Made by a program: the position numbers and the translations under genes
From: Balneolaceae bacterium
Lineage (GTDB): Bacteria; Bacteroidota; Rhodothermia; Balneolales; Balneolaceae
Direction of reading: 5' to 3'
Assembly: GCA_003555185.1 (NCBI GenBank)
Contig: PWFZ01000193.1
Coordinates: forward strand, 1-5,306
Length of the DNA stretch: 5,306 nt
In this document: piece after piece, positions 4,397-5,306 of the stretch
Position numbering within the stretch: the first letter of the stretch is position 1
How the letters are laid out: each line of letters starts with the position of its first letter
The notes under the pieces: model-generated
Seen by the model: the letters and a program-made list of their open reading frames with translations, nothing else
Database searches by the model: none
Told to the model about the DNA's origin: nothing

Positions 4397-5306
4397 TTAC
4401 AGATCGTTGCACACATCGTTTGGCAGCTCAATGATTTCTTCAAACACATCTCCAGATTGCGCAGAAGTAAGATCTAAATCAAATTGATACCAGCTATTTT
4501 CAAAAAAAGCTCCGATCAGATATTCGCCTGCGCCGGGTAGAGTCACATCAATTTCTCCGTTTAAAACGCTACCGGCAAACACCCACCTTCCACCGTTAAG
4601 TGGTCTGTAGTATGCAGGAAAACTTGGACGGACCTCAATTTCATCATTATTCGCACAAATTCCCTTTCCCCGAAATGTTACTGTAAGTTCATTCGGGGCT
4701 TCTAGTTCTACGTTTATTGGGGATGTGGAACACATATCAGGAATATCTACAGTTGCTACATTTGTGTTGTTCATATCGTATAGTTCAAGTACACCCGCAA
4801 CATTTTGTGGCGCATTCAAAAACTGGATAAAGTTAGAGCCTCCACGTATAGCCCTGCTCGACGCCCATCCTAAAAACCTGCCATTATCTGCCCTCATTAA
4901 TTTCCCTCTGAGCTGAGAACTGCTTCCTTCCAGATTAATGCGTGTTCCTCTAAAGCATCTGCTTCCAAACCAGTCAATATTCCACCATGATAAGTGATCG
5001 GCATCAAAAGTAACCTCTAGATTACCATTTCCACCGTCACTTATCGGTGCATCTCCCTCAAAAGACCAAGTCCCATCTTCATCATTAAAACTCCAGATAG
5101 GCACTTCATCACCAGCATTTACCTCATTATTTTCATGATCTGTCCCTTGATTATCCAACTCGATACTTACTTCAATTGCAGGATCGAAATTACGAGCCCT
5201 GTTTCCGTTTTCATCTCTTATCACTACAGATGCAAATCCACCTGTAGTAAAGTATACCCCTTCCTCACCGTTTGGTGAATTCTCAACCTCGGCCGAAAAT
5301 CCTCCC
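4397..5306 (-). CDS. Acidic extracytoplasmic beta-sandwich protein, C-terminal 302 residues (5' end off window)
   Basis: The frame is open to the right edge, so the GTG at 5224 is an internal valine and the true start is outside. I do not recognise a named gene. Residues 1-60 look like an Ig-like or carboxypeptidase-regulatory-like strand series (VYFTTGGFASVVIRDENGN, then IEVSIELDNQG). Residues 68-84 (VPIWSFNDEDGTWSFEG) followed by DHLSWWNIDW (103-112) match a pattern I recall from Bacteroidota surface lipoproteins (P-x-W-x-[FY]-[DN]-x-x-x-G-x-W-x-x-x-G, then H-[FL]-S-x-W-N-x-D). The remaining ~190 residues look like one or two beta-sandwich domains with no catalytic motif, ending in LPNDVCNDL. 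Cysteines at 117, 192, 217 and 299 could form disulfides, in keeping with export. Asp, Glu and Asn are abundant. A cell-surface or periplasmic binding or structural role is inferred; no C-terminal sorting signal is evident. Confidence 0.85.
   Translation of the reverse strand, partial: GGFSAEVENSPNGEEGVYFTTGGFASVVIRDENGNRARNFDPAIEVSIELDNQGTDHENNEVNAGDEVPIWSFNDEDGTWSFEGDAPISDGGNGNLEVTFDADHLSWWNIDWFGSRCFRGTRINLEGSSSQLRGKLMRADNGRFLGWASSRAIRGGSNFIQFLNAPQNVAGVLELYDMNNTNVATVDIPDMCSTSPINVELEAPNELTVTFRGKGICANNDEIEVRPSFPAYYRPLNGGRWVFAGSVLNGEIDVTLPGAGEYLIGAFFENSWYQFDLDLTSAQSGDVFEEIIELPNDVCNDL

Noticed and set aside
5222..5224. GTG as the start of the rightmost minus-strand gene
   Set aside because: The frame continues to base 5306 with sequence of the same acidic, beta-rich character and no stop.

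Overview
The window looks like ordinary chromosomal DNA from a free-living, probably marine or halophilic member of the Bacteroidota/Balneolota. The lineage call is an inference. It rests on moderate AT-richness, start codons without clear Shine-Dalgarno sequences, strongly acidic exported proteins, a protein family mix typical of these phyla (TolB-propeller amidohydrolase, exported erythromycin-esterase homologue, Ig-like surface protein), and intergenic hairpins of the ACCTGxCAGGT and ACCTCACGGGT type that I remember as common there. No rRNA, tRNA, CRISPR array, phage gene or transposase is visible.

Layout, left to right. Bases 1-1569 (+) are the 3' part of a large exported amidohydrolase fused to a beta-propeller; its start lies off the left edge. 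Bases 1570-1885 separate convergent genes and are filled with inverted repeats plus one clear intrinsic terminator. Bases 1886-3184 (-) encode a secreted erythromycin-esterase-family protein. Bases 3185-3416 hold a string of hairpins resembling a REP/BIME-type composite repeat, ending in a perfect 16-bp inverted repeat just past the next gene. Bases 3417-4256 (-) encode a short-chain dehydrogenase/reductase (SDR). Bases 4257-4396 carry a TATAAT box followed by a compact four-helix structure that fills the whole predicted SDR leader. Bases 4397-5306 (-) are the 3' part of a gene for an acidic extracytoplasmic beta-sandwich protein; its start lies off the right edge.

The four genes do not form an evident pathway. 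The three minus-strand genes are separated by 140-230 bases of structured DNA, so they are probably independent units. The coding content belongs to known families. The most interesting material is between the genes, above all the 112-base structured leader abutting the SDR start codon.
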